Source: Dickeya undicola
Lineage (GTDB): Bacteria > Pseudomonadota > Gammaproteobacteria > Enterobacterales > Enterobacteriaceae
DNA length: 64,000 nucleotides
Reading direction: 5' to 3'
Assembly: GCF_000784735.1 (NCBI RefSeq)
Contig: NZ_JSYG01000037.1
Coordinates: 62,001 to 126,000 of the forward strand
Part shown: piece by piece, positions 52,709 through 63,244 of the stretch
Position numbering within the stretch: the stretch's first letter is position 1
How the letters are laid out: every line of letters starts with the position of its first letter
The notes under the pieces: generated by a model
The model's database searches: none
What the model saw: the letters and a program-made list of their open reading frames with translations, nothing else
What the model was told of the DNA's origin: nothing
Position numbers and translations under genes: made by a program

Positions 52709-55582
52709 ATGACCCAGACTCTCAGTCAGCTCGAACACGGCAGCGCCTTTACGGAGCGCCACATCGGCCCGTCGGCCGCTCAGCAACAACAGATGCTGGC
52801 CGCTATCGGGGCGGATTCGCTGGACGGGCTTACCCGCCAGATCGTACCCGCCGATATCCAGTTGCCCCAGCCACCGGCGGTAGGCGACGCCGCCACCGAG
52901 TATCAGGCGTTGGCCGAGCTGAAGGCGATCGCTGGCCGCAACCTGCGTTACAAAAGCTACATCGGCATGGGCTACCACGCGGTGCTGACGCCGCCGGTGA
53001 TTTTACGCAATGTGCTGGAAAACCCAGGTTGGTATACCGCGTATACGCCGTATCAGCCGGAAGTGTCGCAGGGGCGTCTGGAAGCGCTGCTGAATTTCCA
53101 GCAGGTGACGCAGGATTTGACGGGGCTGGAGTTGGCTTCCGCGTCGTTGCTGGATGAAGCGACTGCTGCCGCAGAAGCGATGGCGATGGCTAAACGCGTC
53201 AGCAAACTCAAGCAGGCAAACCGTTTCTTCGTTGCTGATGACGTGCATCCGCAGACGCTGGACGTGGTGCGCACCCGTGCGCAGACCTTCGGCTTTGACA
53301 TCGTGACCGGCAACGCCGCTGACGCGGTGAAGTATGACGACGTCTTCGGCGTGTTGCTGCAACAGACCGGCACCACCGGCGAGTTGCACGACTATCGCGC
53401 GCTGATGTCTGAGCTGAAAAACCGCAAAGTGATCATCAGCGTGGTGTCGGACATTATGGCGCTGGTATTGCTTGACGCGCCGGGCAAACAGGGTGCCGAC
53501 ATTGTGCTGGGGTCCGCCCAGCGTTTCGGCGTACCGATGGGCTACGGCGGCCCGCACGCGGCGTTTTTCGCCTGCCGCGACGAATACAAACGCGCCATGC
53601 CGGGCCGCATTATCGGTGTTTCGCGTGATGCCGCCGGTAACACCGCGCTGCGCATGGCGATGCAGACCCGCGAGCAGCACATTCGCCGCGAAAAAGCCAA
53701 CTCCAACATTTGTACCTCGCAGGTACTGCTGGCTAACATTGCCGGTATGTACGCGGTGTACCACGGGCCGCAGGGGTTGAAACGCATTGCCGGGCGTATC
53801 CACCGTCTGGCCGATATTCTGGCCGCTGGGCTGACCCAGCGTGGTCTGACGCTGCGCCATCAGCACTGGTTCGATACTCTGACCGTTGAGGTTACCGATA
53901 AGGCGGCGGTACTAGGTCGTGCGCTGAGCGCTGGCATCAACCTGCGTGCTGATCTGGAGGGCGCGGTCGGCATCGCACTGGATGAAACCACCAGCCGCTA
54001 CGACGTGCTGTCGCTGTTTGCCGTGCTGCTGGGCAACGATCACGGGCTGGATATCGATACGCTGGATGCGGCAGTCAGCGGCCAGTCGGCGTCAATCCCG
54101 GCGGCGTTGCTGCGCGGTGACGACATCCTGACTCACCCGGTATTCAACCAGTACCACAGCGAAACCGAAATGATGCGCTACCTGCATCGTCTGGAAAGTA
54201 AGGATCTGGCGCTGAATCAGGCGATGATCCCGCTCGGCTCCTGCACCATGAAGCTCAACGCGGTGGCGGAAATGCTGCCGATTACCTGGCCGGAATTCGC
54301 TGAACTGCATCCGTTCTGCCCGACTGAACAGGCGCTGGGTTACCGTCAACTGATCACGCAACTGTCTGACTGGCTGGTGCAACTGACCGGCTATGACGCA
54401 GTGTGTATGCAGCCGAACTCCGGTGCTCAGGGCGAATACGCCGGTCTGCTGGCGATCCGCCGTTATCACGAAAGCCGTAACGAAGGTGAGCGCAACCTCT
54501 GTCTGATCCCCAGTTCGGCCCACGGCACCAACCCGGCTTCTGCCCAGATGGCGGGGATGCAAGTGGTGGTAGTGGCCTGCGACAAGCAGGGCAACATCGA
54601 CCTGCATGACCTGCGGGAAAAAGCGCAGCAGGCGGGCGATAAGCTCTCCTGCATCATGGTGACTTACCCGTCCACCCACGGGGTGTACGAAGAAACTATC
54701 CGCGAAGTGTGCCAGATTGTTCATCAGTACGGCGGCCAGGTATACCTGGACGGTGCCAACATGAACGCACAGGTAGGCATTACCTCGCCGGGCTATATTG
54801 GCGCGGACGTGTCGCACCTCAACTTGCATAAAACGTTTTGCATTCCGCACGGTGGCGGCGGCCCAGGTATGGGACCGATCGGCGTGAAAGCGCATCTGGC
54901 ACCGTTTGTGCCGGGCCATCAGGTGGTGGAGATGGACGGCGTGCTGACCTGTCAGGGTGCGGTTTCCGCTGCGCCGTTCGGCAGTGCGTCCATCCTGCCG
55001 ATCAGTTGGATGTACATCCGTATGATGGGGGCGCAGGGGCTGAAACAGGCCAGCCAGTTGGCGATCCTGAACGCCAACTACGTGGCGACGCGCCTGAAAG
55101 ATGCTTATCCGGTGTTGTATACCGGCCGCGATGATCGCGTGGCGCACGAGTGCATTCTGGACATTCGTCCACTGAAAGAGAGCACCGGCATCAGCGAGAT
55201 GGATATCGCCAAGCGTTTGATCGACTACGGTTTCCATGCACCGACCATGTCGTTCCCGGTGGCGGGTACGTTGATGATCGAGCCGACCGAGTCGGAAAGC
55301 AAAGTGGAACTGGACCGTTTCATCGACGCGATGCTGGCGATCCGCGCGGAGATCGACTGTGTGGCGGCAGGCGAATGGCCGCACGAAGACAATCCGCTGG
55401 TCAACGCGCCGCACACCCAGACCGAGCTGGCAGCCGACTGGCCGCATCCGTACAGCCGCGAACTGGCGGTATTCCCGGCCGGGCAGACCCACAAATACTG
55501 GCCTGCGGTGAAACGTCTGGATGACGTGTACGGCGACCGTAATCTGTTCTGCTCCTGCGTGCCGATGAGTGAATATCAGTAA
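52709..55582 (+). CDS. gcvP: Glycine dehydrogenase (P protein)
   Basis: P is the PLP-dependent decarboxylase that binds glycine, frees CO2 and loads the aminomethyl group on H. The 957-residue single-chain form (E. coli 957) has two aminotransferase-like halves. The PLP lysine is in [19 protein letters not shown] in the C-terminal half. Other marks are [17 protein letters not shown] and [14 protein letters not shown]. It is third in gcvTHP after a 169-base gap containing a hairpin and a repeat of TTTCTGAATGA. Confidence 0.97.
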   Translation: MTQTLSQLEHGSAFTERHIGPSAAQQQQMLAAIGADSLDGLTRQIVPADIQLPQPPAVGDAATEYQALAELKAIAGRNLRYKSYIGMGYHAVLTPPVILRNVLENPGWYTAYTPYQPEVSQGRLEALLNFQQVTQDLTGLELASASLLDEATAAAEAMAMAKRVSKLKQANRFFVADDVHPQTLDVVRTRAQTFGFDIVTGNAADAVKYDDVFGVLLQQTGTTGELHDYRALMSELKNRKVIISVVSDIMALVLLDAPGKQGADIVLGSAQRFGVPMGYGGPHAAFFACRDEYKRAMPGRIIGVSRDAAGNTALRMAMQTREQHIRREKANSNICTSQVLLANIAGMYAVYHGPQGLKRIAGRIHRLADILAAGLTQRGLTLRHQHWFDTLTVEVTDKAAVLGRALSAGINLRADLEGAVGIALDETTSRYDVLSLFAVLLGNDHGLDIDTLDAAVSGQSASIPAALLRGDDILTHPVFNQYHSETEMMRYLHRLESKDLALNQAMIPLGSCTMKLNAVAEMLPITWPEFAELHPFCPTEQALGYRQLITQLSDWLVQLTGYDAVCMQPNSGAQGEYAGLLAIRRYHESRNEGERNLCLIPSSAHGTNPASAQMAGMQVVVVACDKQGNIDLHDLREKAQQAGDKLSCIMVTYPSTHGVYEETIREVCQIVHQYGGQVYLDGANMNAQVGITSPGYIGADVSHLNLHKTFCIPHGGGGPGMGPIGVKAHLAPFVPGHQVVEMDGVLTCQGAVSAAPFGSASILPISWMYIRMMGAQGLKQASQLAILNANYVATRLKDAYPVLYTGRDDRVAHECILDIRPLKESTGISEMDIAKRLIDYGFHAPTMSFPVAGTLMIEPTESESKVELDRFIDAMLAIRAEIDCVAAGEWPHEDNPLVNAPHTQTELAADWPHPYSRELAVFPAGQTHKYWPAVKRLDDVYGDRNLFCSCVPMSEYQ

Positions 55583-55608
55583 GCGCGGTTTTTATCGTGT
55601 GAATCATC

Positions 55609-55638
55609 GGGAGGCGGTTCGAGGGCCTCCCGTTTTTC
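55609..55638 (+). terminator. Terminator of gcvTHP
   Basis: GGGAGGC pairs with GCCTCCC around a 9-base loop, then GTTTTTC. Confidence 0.85.
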
Positions 55639-55668
55639 TTTCTGTTGGTTATGGTTGGCTGTGTCAGG

Positions 55669-56277
55669 TTACTTCAACCAGCCCTTCGCCTGTGCGTCTT
55701 CCAGATGTTGCTTCAGATAACCCCACAGCGCCGGGTTAATATCCTGGATAAAATCGTTGCGGCTTAGTACCTGTTCCAGCCGGATACCGTGTTCCACCCA
55801 GCTTTGGCCGCCGTTGTGCAAGTTCATCAGCACCGGCATTACGCGGTCGATCATCAGCGCAAAACGCGCTTCAGCAGTATCCCCGGCTTCGTATTCGTGC
55901 CATAACGCCAAAAACTGGTCGCGCTGCGGTTGCGGCAGCAGGCCGAAAATGCGCGTTGCGGCGGCTTGCTCTTGTTCCTGAATGGCTTCACGGGCTTTCA
56001 GGTCATACACCAGTACGTCTCCGGCGTCGATCTCCACGATGTCGTGAATCAGCGCCATTTTCAGCACCTGGGTGAGATCGATACCGTCATCGGCGTAAGG
56101 TGCCAGGCTCATCACCGCGACCGCAAAATGCCAGCTGTGTTCTGCGGAGTCTTCCTGGCGATCGGTGCCAATCACCTTGGAACGGCGCTGAACACTCTTG
56201 AGTTTGTCGATTTCCATCAGAAACCGAACGACATCGGTCATGGGGCCGAAATCCAGTACGGGTAAAGCGAACGACAT
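55669..56277 (-). CDS. HD-domain phosphohydrolase (HDDC2/YfbR-like, HD_3)
   Basis: The 202-residue protein has a metal-binding HD fold: His in SAEHSWHFAVAVM (about residue 47), the HD pair in MALIHDIVEIDAGDVLVYD (about 78), and a distal Asp in FALMIDRVMPVL. The family includes the 5'-deoxynucleotidase YfbR and eukaryotic HDDC2, so a nucleotidase role is likely, but the N-terminus differs from E. coli YfbR and I do not give a name. An ideal AGGAGG is 7 bases before the start. It converges on gcvP. Confidence 0.82.
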   Translation of the reverse strand: MSFALPVLDFGPMTDVVRFLMEIDKLKSVQRRSKVIGTDRQEDSAEHSWHFAVAVMSLAPYADDGIDLTQVLKMALIHDIVEIDAGDVLVYDLKAREAIQEQEQAAATRIFGLLPQPQRDQFLALWHEYEAGDTAEARFALMIDRVMPVLMNLHNGGQSWVEHGIRLEQVLSRNDFIQDINPALWGYLKQHLEDAQAKGWLK

Positions 56278-56487
56278 CCGTTAACCTCCTGTAATAAAGA
56301 CGCTCTATTGTAGGGGATGCGTCATGAGATGAATATGCAAGAATACCGTCTGAAAGGCGCTGATTTTTATTTTAGCGTACAGGTGTACACTGGAATTGTT
56401 CTCAGTTAAGCTGCTCAAAGCTTGCTCAGTGTGGCAGGGAAGGCCGCTGGTGCAAGTGTGTAGGTATGTGTAGGGCAAGAGGTGTAC

Positions 56488-57138
56488 ATGAAGAAAAAAA
56501 TGGGGGCGTCGGGGTATACGCTGGCGGAAGAAATCGCCAACAGTATCAGCCATGGAATCGGTTTTATTTTTGGGATTGTCGGGTTGGTGTTATTGCTGGT
56601 GCAGGCGGTGGATAACGGTGCTACGTCTCTGGCTATCACCAGTTACAGTTTGTACGGCGGCAGCCTGATTTTGCTGTTTCTCGCCTCAACGTTATATCAC
56701 GCCATTCCACACCAGCGGGCTAAACGCTGGCTTAAGAAATTTGATCACTGCGCCATCTACCTATTGATTGCCGGAACTTACACACCTTTTCTGCTGGTGG
56801 GGCTCAACTCGCCACTGGCGCGCGTGCTGATGATCACCATCTGGAGTCTGGCGCTGTTGGGGATCATCTTCAAACTGGCGTTTGCACACCGTTTCGAAGT
56901 GTTGTCACTGACAACCTATCTGGTGATGGGCTGGCTGTCGTTGATTGTTATCTATCAACTGGCGATGAAACTGTCCGTCGGCGGGGTGACGTTGCTGGCA
57001 ATCGGTGGCGCGGTATATACCCTGGGCGTGGTGTTTTACGTCAGCAAGCGTATACCGTTCAATCACGCTATCTGGCATGGGTTTGTGCTGGGAGGCAGTG
57101 TGTGCCACTTTTTGGCGATCTATCTGTACGTGGGGTAA
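56488..57138 (+). CDS. trhA: Hemolysin III / PAQR family membrane protein TrhA (YqfA)
   Basis: It has 216 residues and seven predicted membrane helices, with the family marks [52 protein letters not shown] and [17 protein letters not shown], which carry the putative metal-binding histidines. It resembles E. coli YqfA (TrhA), linked to membrane energetics and fluidity. The ATG at 56488 with AGAGG just upstream is preferred to a GTG two codons earlier. Confidence 0.92.
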   Translation: MKKKMGASGYTLAEEIANSISHGIGFIFGIVGLVLLLVQAVDNGATSLAITSYSLYGGSLILLFLASTLYHAIPHQRAKRWLKKFDHCAIYLLIAGTYTPFLLVGLNSPLARVLMITIWSLALLGIIFKLAFAHRFEVLSLTTYLVMGWLSLIVIYQLAMKLSVGGVTLLAIGGAVYTLGVVFYVSKRIPFNHAIWHGFVLGGSVCHFLAIYLYVG

Positions 57139-57210
57139 CCGGTGCAGATATCGCCGTCAGCCGGATAAGCATCAGGGAGCCGGGGCATCCCCGATGCTTT
57201 GCAGGACCGG

Positions 57211-58191
57211 TTACTCTTCCAAAGAATAAGGTAATGGCTGAATGGCGAGTTGGCTGCCGATGTCGTCGCGCACCCGCAGCACGCTGTCAGCCTCCAGGTC
57301 GTTGTTCAGCACCGCCTGAACCCACAGTGTGCCTTCATGCAACTGGCTGGCTGCCAGCACGGTGCCGGTTCGACGCCAGTTATCACCGAATTTCAGTTCC
57401 AGCTCATCACCCGCTGCGGGGGCCTGCGCACCGGTGCCTGCCAGCCAGTACAGCGCACGCTTGTTGGCACCGCGGTATTTGGCTCGTGCGACCATCTCCT
57501 GGCCGGTATAGCATCCTTTGGTGAAACTAATGCCTTGTAGCGCCTGTAAGTTGGTGGCTTGAGGAATGAACTGTGCGCTGTTGGCGCTGTCAATGATGGG
57601 TTGCCCGGCCTCGATATCCAGCGCGTGCCATTGACGGCTGTCGTTAAGTTTGAGGCTGGCTTGCAGTGTTTCAATGAACGCCGCAGCACGCTGCGCATCC
57701 AGCACCAGCAGGAAGCGTTCGGCAGGGTGGGGCAGATGCAATAGCGTCGCCCCCGGTTGCTGCACCACGGTGTTATCGGCGTCGGGCAGTGCATCAAACA
57801 GCGGTGCCAGATGCGCACGAATGCCGAGGCCAGCGGCACCCAGCAGCACAACGCTGTCGTCGGCGGCGATAGTGGTTTTAGAGAAGACCGCGTATTTTTT
57901 CAGCTCTGCCAGTTGGCTATCCCGCACGCTGCGGCGCTCCAGATAAGCCAGCCCATCGCCATAATGGAACAGGCGCACATTGCTCCACATTTTCCCTTTG
58001 GCGTCGCAGTGGGCACACAGCACGTGCTGGTTGGCCTGCAAGGCATCCACATCGGCCGTAAGCTGGCCCTGAAGGTATTTGGTCGTGTCTGGTCCGCTCA
58101 GGGTGACCAGTGCCCAGTCATCCAGTGATATCAGGGTAGCGGGGAGTTGAGCGGAAGAAAACAGCGGTTGTGCGGTAAACGGATGAGCCAT
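57211..58191 (-). CDS. ygfZ: tRNA-modifying folate-binding protein YgfZ
   Basis: YgfZ is a GcvT-like tetrahydrofolate protein that supports certain Fe-S enzymes such as MiaB. It has 326 residues with the diagnostic motif KGCYTGQE, whose cysteine is essential in E. coli, and an N-terminal folate-binding fold ([21 protein letters not shown]). It is divergent from sdhE-cptA, as in E. coli. Confidence 0.96.
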   Translation of the reverse strand: MAHPFTAQPLFSSAQLPATLISLDDWALVTLSGPDTTKYLQGQLTADVDALQANQHVLCAHCDAKGKMWSNVRLFHYGDGLAYLERRSVRDSQLAELKKYAVFSKTTIAADDSVVLLGAAGLGIRAHLAPLFDALPDADNTVVQQPGATLLHLPHPAERFLLVLDAQRAAAFIETLQASLKLNDSRQWHALDIEAGQPIIDSANSAQFIPQATNLQALQGISFTKGCYTGQEMVARAKYRGANKRALYWLAGTGAQAPAAGDELELKFGDNWRRTGTVLAASQLHEGTLWVQAVLNNDLEADSVLRVRDDIGSQLAIQPLPYSLEE

Positions 58192-58500
58192 ATTACAATC
58201 CTGCGATGCGTAATGTCAGCGAATGGCCCATGGTAAAAGAGCGACAACGGTTTGCAAGCAGTTTAGGCTGTGTTCCGCCATAAGGCCGCGATGGGTGGAA
58301 CAGAAGGCCGAAGTAACAAGGCAAAATGAATGGTCTAATCGTGCGGTATGCTGTGCATCCGTAAAATAGTACACGCAGTAATACGCGAAAATATGTCAAA
58401 GTGTTACTATTAGTCGAAGACCATCAGGTAGAATAGGGTTATACCGCCGGTTATCATGACGCTGCGCGGGTAACCATACAGAGAAGTGGGCGAAATGAAC
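58192..58500. other. ygfZ-sdhE divergent intergenic region (309 bases)
   Basis: A TAGAAT at 58430-58435 is a likely -10 for sdhE, with a poor -35. No operator, hairpin with a T-run or coding frame was recognised in the rest. Confidence 0.4.
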
Positions 58501-58767
58501 ATGGACATCAATAACAAATCACGTATTCACTGGGCGTGCAGACGTGGAATGCGCGAACTGGATATCTCTATCATGCCGTTTTTCGAGCATGATTACGACA
58601 CGCTGAGCGACGACGACAAGCAGCAGTTCATCCGTCTGTTGCAGTGCGACGATCCTGACTTGTTCAACTGGCTAATGAATCATGGTGAGCCGGTGGATCC
58701 GGAGCTGAAGCGCATGGTTTCCCTCATTCAAACGCGAAATAAAGATCGTGGCCCAGTGGCAATGTGA
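58501..58767 (+). CDS. sdhE: FAD assembly factor SdhE
   Basis: SdhE binds the succinate dehydrogenase and fumarate reductase flavoprotein subunits and aids covalent attachment of FAD. From [16 protein letters not shown] it has 88 residues, the E. coli length; upstream in-frame ATGs (58486, 58495) lack support. The RGxxE motif is in CRRGMRELD. It was once annotated as an antitoxin (CptB) to CptA. The last 20 bases overlap cptA. Confidence 0.95.
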   Translation: MDINNKSRIHWACRRGMRELDISIMPFFEHDYDTLSDDDKQQFIRLLQCDDPDLFNWLMNHGEPVDPELKRMVSLIQTRNKDRGPVAM

Positions 58768-59179
58768 TTTGCGCGTGTCCTGGCGTATGCAGCTGTTTTC
58801 TCTGCTGACGCACGGGTTTCTGGTGCTGATGATTCTGCTGGCTCCCTGGCCGGACGGTTATGCGCCGCTATGGCTGGGGTTGGTCACGCTGGTGGTGTTC
58901 GGTTTCGTGCGCAGTCAGCGCATTATCAAGTCGCGCCAAGGGGAAATTTCCCTGCATGGGGAAAATCAACTGCATTGGCAGCAGCGTGACTGGCAGATAG
59001 CCCGGCGGCCCTGGGTGATGCGCAATGGCGTGTTGCTGTCGTTGCGGGCGACGACGGGCAAAGGGCATCAGCGTCTGTGGCTGGCGTCAGACAGTATGGG
59101 TAATGAAGAATGGCGGCTGTTGCGCCAGCTGTTGCAGCAGCATCCGTTGCCGGGTACGGAATCCACTCGTCATCATTAA
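58748..59179 (+). CDS. cptA: Membrane protein CptA (YgfX)
   Basis: It has 143 residues from a GTG at 58748 inside the end of sdhE, as in E. coli, starting (M)[16 protein letters not shown]. Two adjacent membrane helices (about 15-55) are followed by a soluble domain with [18 protein letters not shown] and [21 protein letters not shown]. coli YgfX has been described as a membrane toxin that affects MreB and FtsZ, but a flavinylation-related role with SdhE is equally open. Confidence 0.9.
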   Translation: MAQWQCDLRVSWRMQLFSLLTHGFLVLMILLAPWPDGYAPLWLGLVTLVVFGFVRSQRIIKSRQGEISLHGENQLHWQQRDWQIARRPWVMRNGVLLSLRATTGKGHQRLWLASDSMGNEEWRLLRQLLQQHPLPGTESTRHH

Positions 59180-59211
59180 GGCTGCGGTGGGAACGGCATC
59201 GAGTCGGTAAT

Positions 59212-59255
59212 CAGGTGTTGCATGACTGTCACGAATGTCATACACGCAACGCCTG
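59212..59255. repeat. Inverted repeat between cptA and fldB
   Basis: CAGGTGTTGC (59212-59221) pairs with GCAACGCCTG (59246-59255) with one G-U, and ATGAC with GTCAT continues inward. It sits between two converging genes without a T-run. Confidence 0.5.
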
Positions 59256-59278
59256 AATGTCACCCCTGGCGTAGCGCG

Positions 59279-59797
59279 TCAGAGTAACTCCGCCATTTCG
59301 TGCAGGATTTGCACGCACCACTGCTGAATCCGCTCGTCGCTCATGTCGTATTGATTCACGTCATCCAGCGCCAGGCCAACAAAGTGTTTACCATCTTCCG
59401 TAACCGGTTTCGGGCTGGTGAAATCATATCCTTCGGTCGGCCAGTAGCCAATAAACCGCACACCCAACGGCTTGAGCTGGTCATGCAACATGCCAAGCGC
59501 ATCCAGAAACCATTCGCCGTATCCCTGCTGGTCGCCCATACCATAGAGTGCGACGATCTTGCCTTTCAGGTTCAGCGTCGACAGTTGCGCCCAGACGGCT
59601 TCCCAGTCTTCCTGAATTTCACCGAAGTCCCAGGTGGGGATGCCAAGGATCAGCATCTCATAGTGTTCCATTTCCTGAGGCGCAACGTCTTTCACGTTGT
59701 GCAGCTCTACCAGTTCCTCGCCGAGAATGTCGCGGATTTTCTCCGCCGCCATTTCGGTGTAGCAGGTGCTGGTGCCGTAAAAAAGTCCAATCTTCAT
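59279..59797 (-). CDS. fldB: Flavodoxin 2
   Basis: FldB is an FMN electron carrier. It has 172 residues; the FMN phosphate loop is GTSTCYTE near residue 9, and the ring-binding loops are [14 protein letters not shown] and [15 protein letters not shown]. It matches E. coli FldB (173) better than FldA. The fldB-xerD-dsbC-recJ neighbourhood is conserved, but here yhjE is inserted between fldB and xerD. Confidence 0.95.
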   Translation of the reverse strand: MKIGLFYGTSTCYTEMAAEKIRDILGEELVELHNVKDVAPQEMEHYEMLILGIPTWDFGEIQEDWEAVWAQLSTLNLKGKIVALYGMGDQQGYGEWFLDALGMLHDQLKPLGVRFIGYWPTEGYDFTSPKPVTEDGKHFVGLALDDVNQYDMSDERIQQWCVQILHEMAELL

Positions 59798-59895
59798 AAG
59801 TGTCTGATCGTGATTGCATCAATAAAGGCGGTATCGCAGAGCGATTAGCCTAACGGAATATCACAAGGGCGTACAGGGCGGGAATGCAGAGAGGA

Positions 59896-59922
59896 AGGGA
59901 TGAAGGTAGTGCCTTCATCCCT
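59896..59922 (-). terminator. Terminator of yhjE
   Basis: A perfect 11-base palindrome (AGGGATGAAGG at 59896-59906 with CCTTCATCCCT at 59912-59922) lies 8 bases past the yhjE stop. On the minus strand it is followed by the pyrimidine-rich TCCTCTC. Confidence 0.7.
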
Positions 59923-59929
59923 AAATGAC

Positions 59930-61255
59930 TTAACCGAGAGACTGGTGACGGGTTTCTTTCGTCAGCAACAGGGCGATCAATGTCAGTGATGCCATCGCGG
60001 CGAGGTAAACGCCTACGTAGAACAGCCCGTAGTGACTGGTCAGCCAGGCCGCAATGTACGGTGCCACGGACGCTCCCAGAATAGAGGAGACGTTATAGGA
60101 GAACGAGGCTCCGGTATAACGTACTTCGGTCGGGAACAGTTCTGGCAGCAGCGCACCCATCGGGCCGAAGGTCAGCCCCATCAGGCTCAGACCGCATACC
60201 AAAAACGCCATAATCAGCGCCTGGTTGCCAGAGCCCAGTAAAGACGGGAACGCCATCGCGAACACCAGCATGATGCAGGTTACGGTGATCATGGTCTTGC
60301 GACGGCCGAAGGCGTCAGCCAGATAGCCCGCCACCGGAATAGTCAGACCAAAACCGATCACCGCCATCATCAGCATCCACAGGAAGTTGTTGCGCGGAAT
60401 GCCCAACCCGGTCGGTGCTGGTGTGGTGCCGTAGGTCATGGAGTAGACGGTCATGATGTAAAACAGGGTATAGGTCGCCAGCATGATGAAGGTGCCAAGA
60501 ACGGTGGCTTTCACGTGTTTGCTCAGCAGGGTGCCCAACGGCACACGCACCTGTTTCCCTTCTTTGGCGACTTTAGCGAATACCGGCGATTCGTGCAGTG
60601 ATACGCGCACGTACAGACCGATGATCACCAGTACGGCGGAGGCGATGAACGGCACGCGCCAGCCCCAGTTCATGAATTGCTCGTTGGTCAGCACCCAGGA
60701 CAGCAGCAGGAAGGTGCCGTTGGCGAAGAAAAAGCCGATCGGCGCGCCCAACTGCGGGAAGGAGCCGTACAGTGCGCGTTTGTTAGCCGGGGCATTTTCG
60801 GTCGCCAGCAGCGCCGCGCCGCCCCATTCGCCGCCGAGGCCCAGCCCCTGGCCGAAGCGAGCCAGCGCCAGCAGCAGCGGAGCCAGTACGCCGATGGTTT
60901 CATAGCTTGGCAGCAGGCCGATCAGAACGGTGGAAATACCCATGGTCAGCAGCGACGCGACCAGCGTCACTTTGCGGCCAACACGGTCGCCGAAGTGGCC
61001 GAATAGCGCGGAGCCGATCGGGCGCGCGATAAAGGCGATGGCGAAGGTTGCCAGCGATTGCAGCGTAGCGGCGGTAGCATCACCCTGCGGGAAGAAGATG
61101 TGCGGAAATATCAGCACCGCAGCGGTAGCATAAATGTAAAAATCGAAGAATTCGATGGCGGTGCCGATCAACGAGGCAACCACCACTTTATTGCGCGAGT
61201 TTACCGGCGCATCTGGTGTTTGAGTATCAATAGTGGATGAGATGGAGGCTTGCAT
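59930..61255 (-). CDS. yhjE: MFS metabolite:proton symporter YhjE (MHS family)
   Basis: It has 441 residues with twelve membrane helices. It is very close to E. coli YhjE: SRNKVVVASLIGTAIEFFDF, FGHFGDRVGRK (the MFS loop 2-3 motif), GQGLGLGGEWGGAALLATEN and GALLPELFPTEVRYTGASFS. The MHS family moves organic acids and related solutes with protons; the YhjE substrate is unknown. It lies between fldB and xerD, which touch in E. coli, so it marks an insertion or rearrangement. Confidence 0.93.
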   Translation of the reverse strand: MQASISSTIDTQTPDAPVNSRNKVVVASLIGTAIEFFDFYIYATAAVLIFPHIFFPQGDATAATLQSLATFAIAFIARPIGSALFGHFGDRVGRKVTLVASLLTMGISTVLIGLLPSYETIGVLAPLLLALARFGQGLGLGGEWGGAALLATENAPANKRALYGSFPQLGAPIGFFFANGTFLLLSWVLTNEQFMNWGWRVPFIASAVLVIIGLYVRVSLHESPVFAKVAKEGKQVRVPLGTLLSKHVKATVLGTFIMLATYTLFYIMTVYSMTYGTTPAPTGLGIPRNNFLWMLMMAVIGFGLTIPVAGYLADAFGRRKTMITVTCIMLVFAMAFPSLLGSGNQALIMAFLVCGLSLMGLTFGPMGALLPELFPTEVRYTGASFSYNVSSILGASVAPYIAAWLTSHYGLFYVGVYLAAMASLTLIALLLTKETRHQSLG

Positions 61256-61517
61256 AGTTTTTTGCTTTTTTGTAACACACGGACCCGCATTCTATGCATA
61301 GAAAAAAGTTCTTTTCAAACCAGCCCCACGACTGACGCAGACCCTTGCGGCAAAGGCATTCCGGGATACGCGGGAATAAGAAAATATAATCCCTTCTGTG
61401 CTTCGTTTTGCCACAGGATGTGGTGAAGTTGAGAATGATTACCGAATTGTACCCCGAACATACTCTGTGAGGCATAATAGCGGAATGAAGCCGTTGGCGG
61501 CATGATGGGAGAGGGTG

Positions 61518-62417
61518 ATGCAGAAACAGGATCAGACGTTAATCGAGCAGTTTCTGGATGCCCTGTGGCTGGAGCGCAATCTGGCGGAAAATACGCTGTC
61601 GTCCTATCGTAACGACCTGCGCTCGCTGGCGGACTGGCTGGCTCATCACGACAGTAGCCTGTTGCAGGCGCAGCCGTCGGATTTGCAGGACTTTCTGGCT
61701 GAACGCCAGGAAGGCGGCTACAAGGCTACCAGTTCAGCGCGTCTGCTGAGCGCGATGCGGCGCTTGTTTCAGTACCTGTACCGGGAAAAGCAGCGGACTG
61801 ACGACCCGAGCGCACCGCTGTCGTCACCCAAACTGCCGCAGCGGCTGCCGAAGGATCTGACGGAAGCGCAGGTGGAAGCGCTGCTGGCGGCACCGGTTAC
61901 CGATCAGCCGCTCGAACTGCGCGACAAAGCGATGCTGGAATTGCTGTACGCCACCGGTCTGCGTGTGTCGGAACTGGTGGGGTTGACCATCAGCGATGTC
62001 AGCCTGCGTCAGGGCGTGGTACGCGTGATAGGTAAGGGCAACAAGGAGCGTTTGGTGCCGCTGGGAGAAGAAGCGGTGTACTGGCTGGAGCAGTATCTGG
62101 AGTACAGCCGCCCCTGGCTGCTGAACGGCCAGACGCTGGATGTATTGTTCCCCAGCAACCGCGCCCAGCAGATGACGCGCCAGACATTCTGGCACCGCAT
62201 CAAGCACTATGCGACACTGGCGTCTATTGACAGCAATAAACTTTCTCCGCATGTTTTGCGTCATGCCTTTGCAACCCACCTGCTGAACCACGGTGCGGAT
62301 TTGCGAGTGGTGCAGATGTTATTGGGCCACAGCGATCTGTCCACTACGCAGATTTATACCCACGTTGCGACGGAGCGGCTGAGACAACTGCATCAACAGC
62401 ACCATCCCCGGGCATGA
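61518..62417 (+). CDS. xerD: Site-specific tyrosine recombinase XerD
   Basis: XerD resolves chromosome dimers at dif with XerC, switched on by FtsK. It has 299 residues (E. coli 298). The catalytic residues are Arg in TGLRVSEL, Lys in GKGNKERLVPL, His-x-x-Arg in HVLRHAFATHLL, His in LGHSDLS and the nucleophile Tyr in TQIYTHV. GGGAG precedes the ATG. It is first of xerD-dsbC-recJ. It is the housekeeping enzyme, not a phage integrase. Confidence 0.97.
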   Translation: MQKQDQTLIEQFLDALWLERNLAENTLSSYRNDLRSLADWLAHHDSSLLQAQPSDLQDFLAERQEGGYKATSSARLLSAMRRLFQYLYREKQRTDDPSAPLSSPKLPQRLPKDLTEAQVEALLAAPVTDQPLELRDKAMLELLYATGLRVSELVGLTISDVSLRQGVVRVIGKGNKERLVPLGEEAVYWLEQYLEYSRPWLLNGQTLDVLFPSNRAQQMTRQTFWHRIKHYATLASIDSNKLSPHVLRHAFATHLLNHGADLRVVQMLLGHSDLSTTQIYTHVATERLRQLHQQHHPRA

Positions 62418-62504
62418 TGTCCGGCGGGCTGACAGGATGTCATGGCGGGGTTCCGCCAATGATGGATAAGCACGGCGCTTGCGCCCTGATAACAGGATAA
62501 TTCC

Positions 62505-63221
62505 ATGAAAAAACGTGTAGTACTCTTTTCATTGCTGACGCTGGCCTTGAGCGGCGTGGCGCGCGCGGATGACGCCGCAATCAAGCAGACGATAAACCGT
62601 CTGGGCTTGCAGAATGCGGAAGTGAAGGACTCCCCCATCAGCGGGATGAAAACTCTGCTGACCGAGAATGGCGTGCTCTACATCACCGAAGACGGCAAGC
62701 ACCTGTTGCAAGGGCCGTTGTATGACGTCAGCGGCAAGAATCCGGTGAATGTCACCAACCATATTCTGAACGAGCGTCTGGATGCGTTAAAAGACCAGAT
62801 GATCGTCTATAAAGCGCCACAGGAAAAACATGTCATTACCGTGTTTACCGACATTACCTGCGGTTACTGCCACAAACTGCACGAGCAGATGAAAGACTAC
62901 AATGCGCTCGGCATTACCGTGCGTTATCTGGCCTATCCCCGTCAGGGTATGAACTCTCAGGCGGCGAAAGACATGCAGTCGATTTGGTGTGTGGCGGACC
63001 GCAACAAGGCGTTTGACGCTGCCATGAAAGGTGATGATGTGTCACCTGCCACCTGTAAAACCGACATCGGTGCCCATTATCAACTGGGCGTGCTGTTTGG
63101 CGTGCAGGGCACACCGGCGATCGTGCTGGAAGATGGTACGGTAGTGCCGGGGTATCAGCCGCCCAAAGAGATGAAGGCGATGCTGGATGCGCACCAGGCC
63201 TCGCTGAAATCCGGCGGTTAA
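62505..63221 (+). CDS. dsbC: Thiol:disulfide interchange protein DsbC
   Basis: DsbC is the periplasmic disulfide isomerase kept reduced by DsbD. The 238-residue precursor has a signal peptide cleaved after VARA (residue 21). The N-terminal dimerisation domain is followed by a thioredoxin fold with active site CGYC at 119-122 and cis-proline in GTPAIVLEDG. The second cysteine pair (IWC, ATC) is present. It is between xerD and recJ, as in E. coli. Confidence 0.97.
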   Translation: MKKRVVLFSLLTLALSGVARADDAAIKQTINRLGLQNAEVKDSPISGMKTLLTENGVLYITEDGKHLLQGPLYDVSGKNPVNVTNHILNERLDALKDQMIVYKAPQEKHVITVFTDITCGYCHKLHEQMKDYNALGITVRYLAYPRQGMNSQAAKDMQSIWCVADRNKAFDAAMKGDDVSPATCKTDIGAHYQLGVLFGVQGTPAIVLEDGTVVPGYQPPKEMKAMLDAHQASLKSGG

Positions 63222-63244
63222 TTAAATCGAGTGGTTAATCAAGC

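Noticed and set aside
54092-55492. 466-residue open frame antisense to gcvP
   Set aside because: It is a mirror of a GC-rich, codon-biased gene. The composition is His/Arg/Gln-heavy and no family is recognisable.
58501-59179. sdhE-cptA as a toxin-antitoxin pair
   Set aside because: The pair is a conserved core operon; SdhE is a flavinylation factor, and the toxin-antitoxin reading is disputed and adds nothing new here.
61518-62417. Tyrosine recombinase as a sign of a mobile element
   Set aside because: It is housekeeping XerD in its conserved operon with dsbC and recJ, with no attachment-site duplication nearby.
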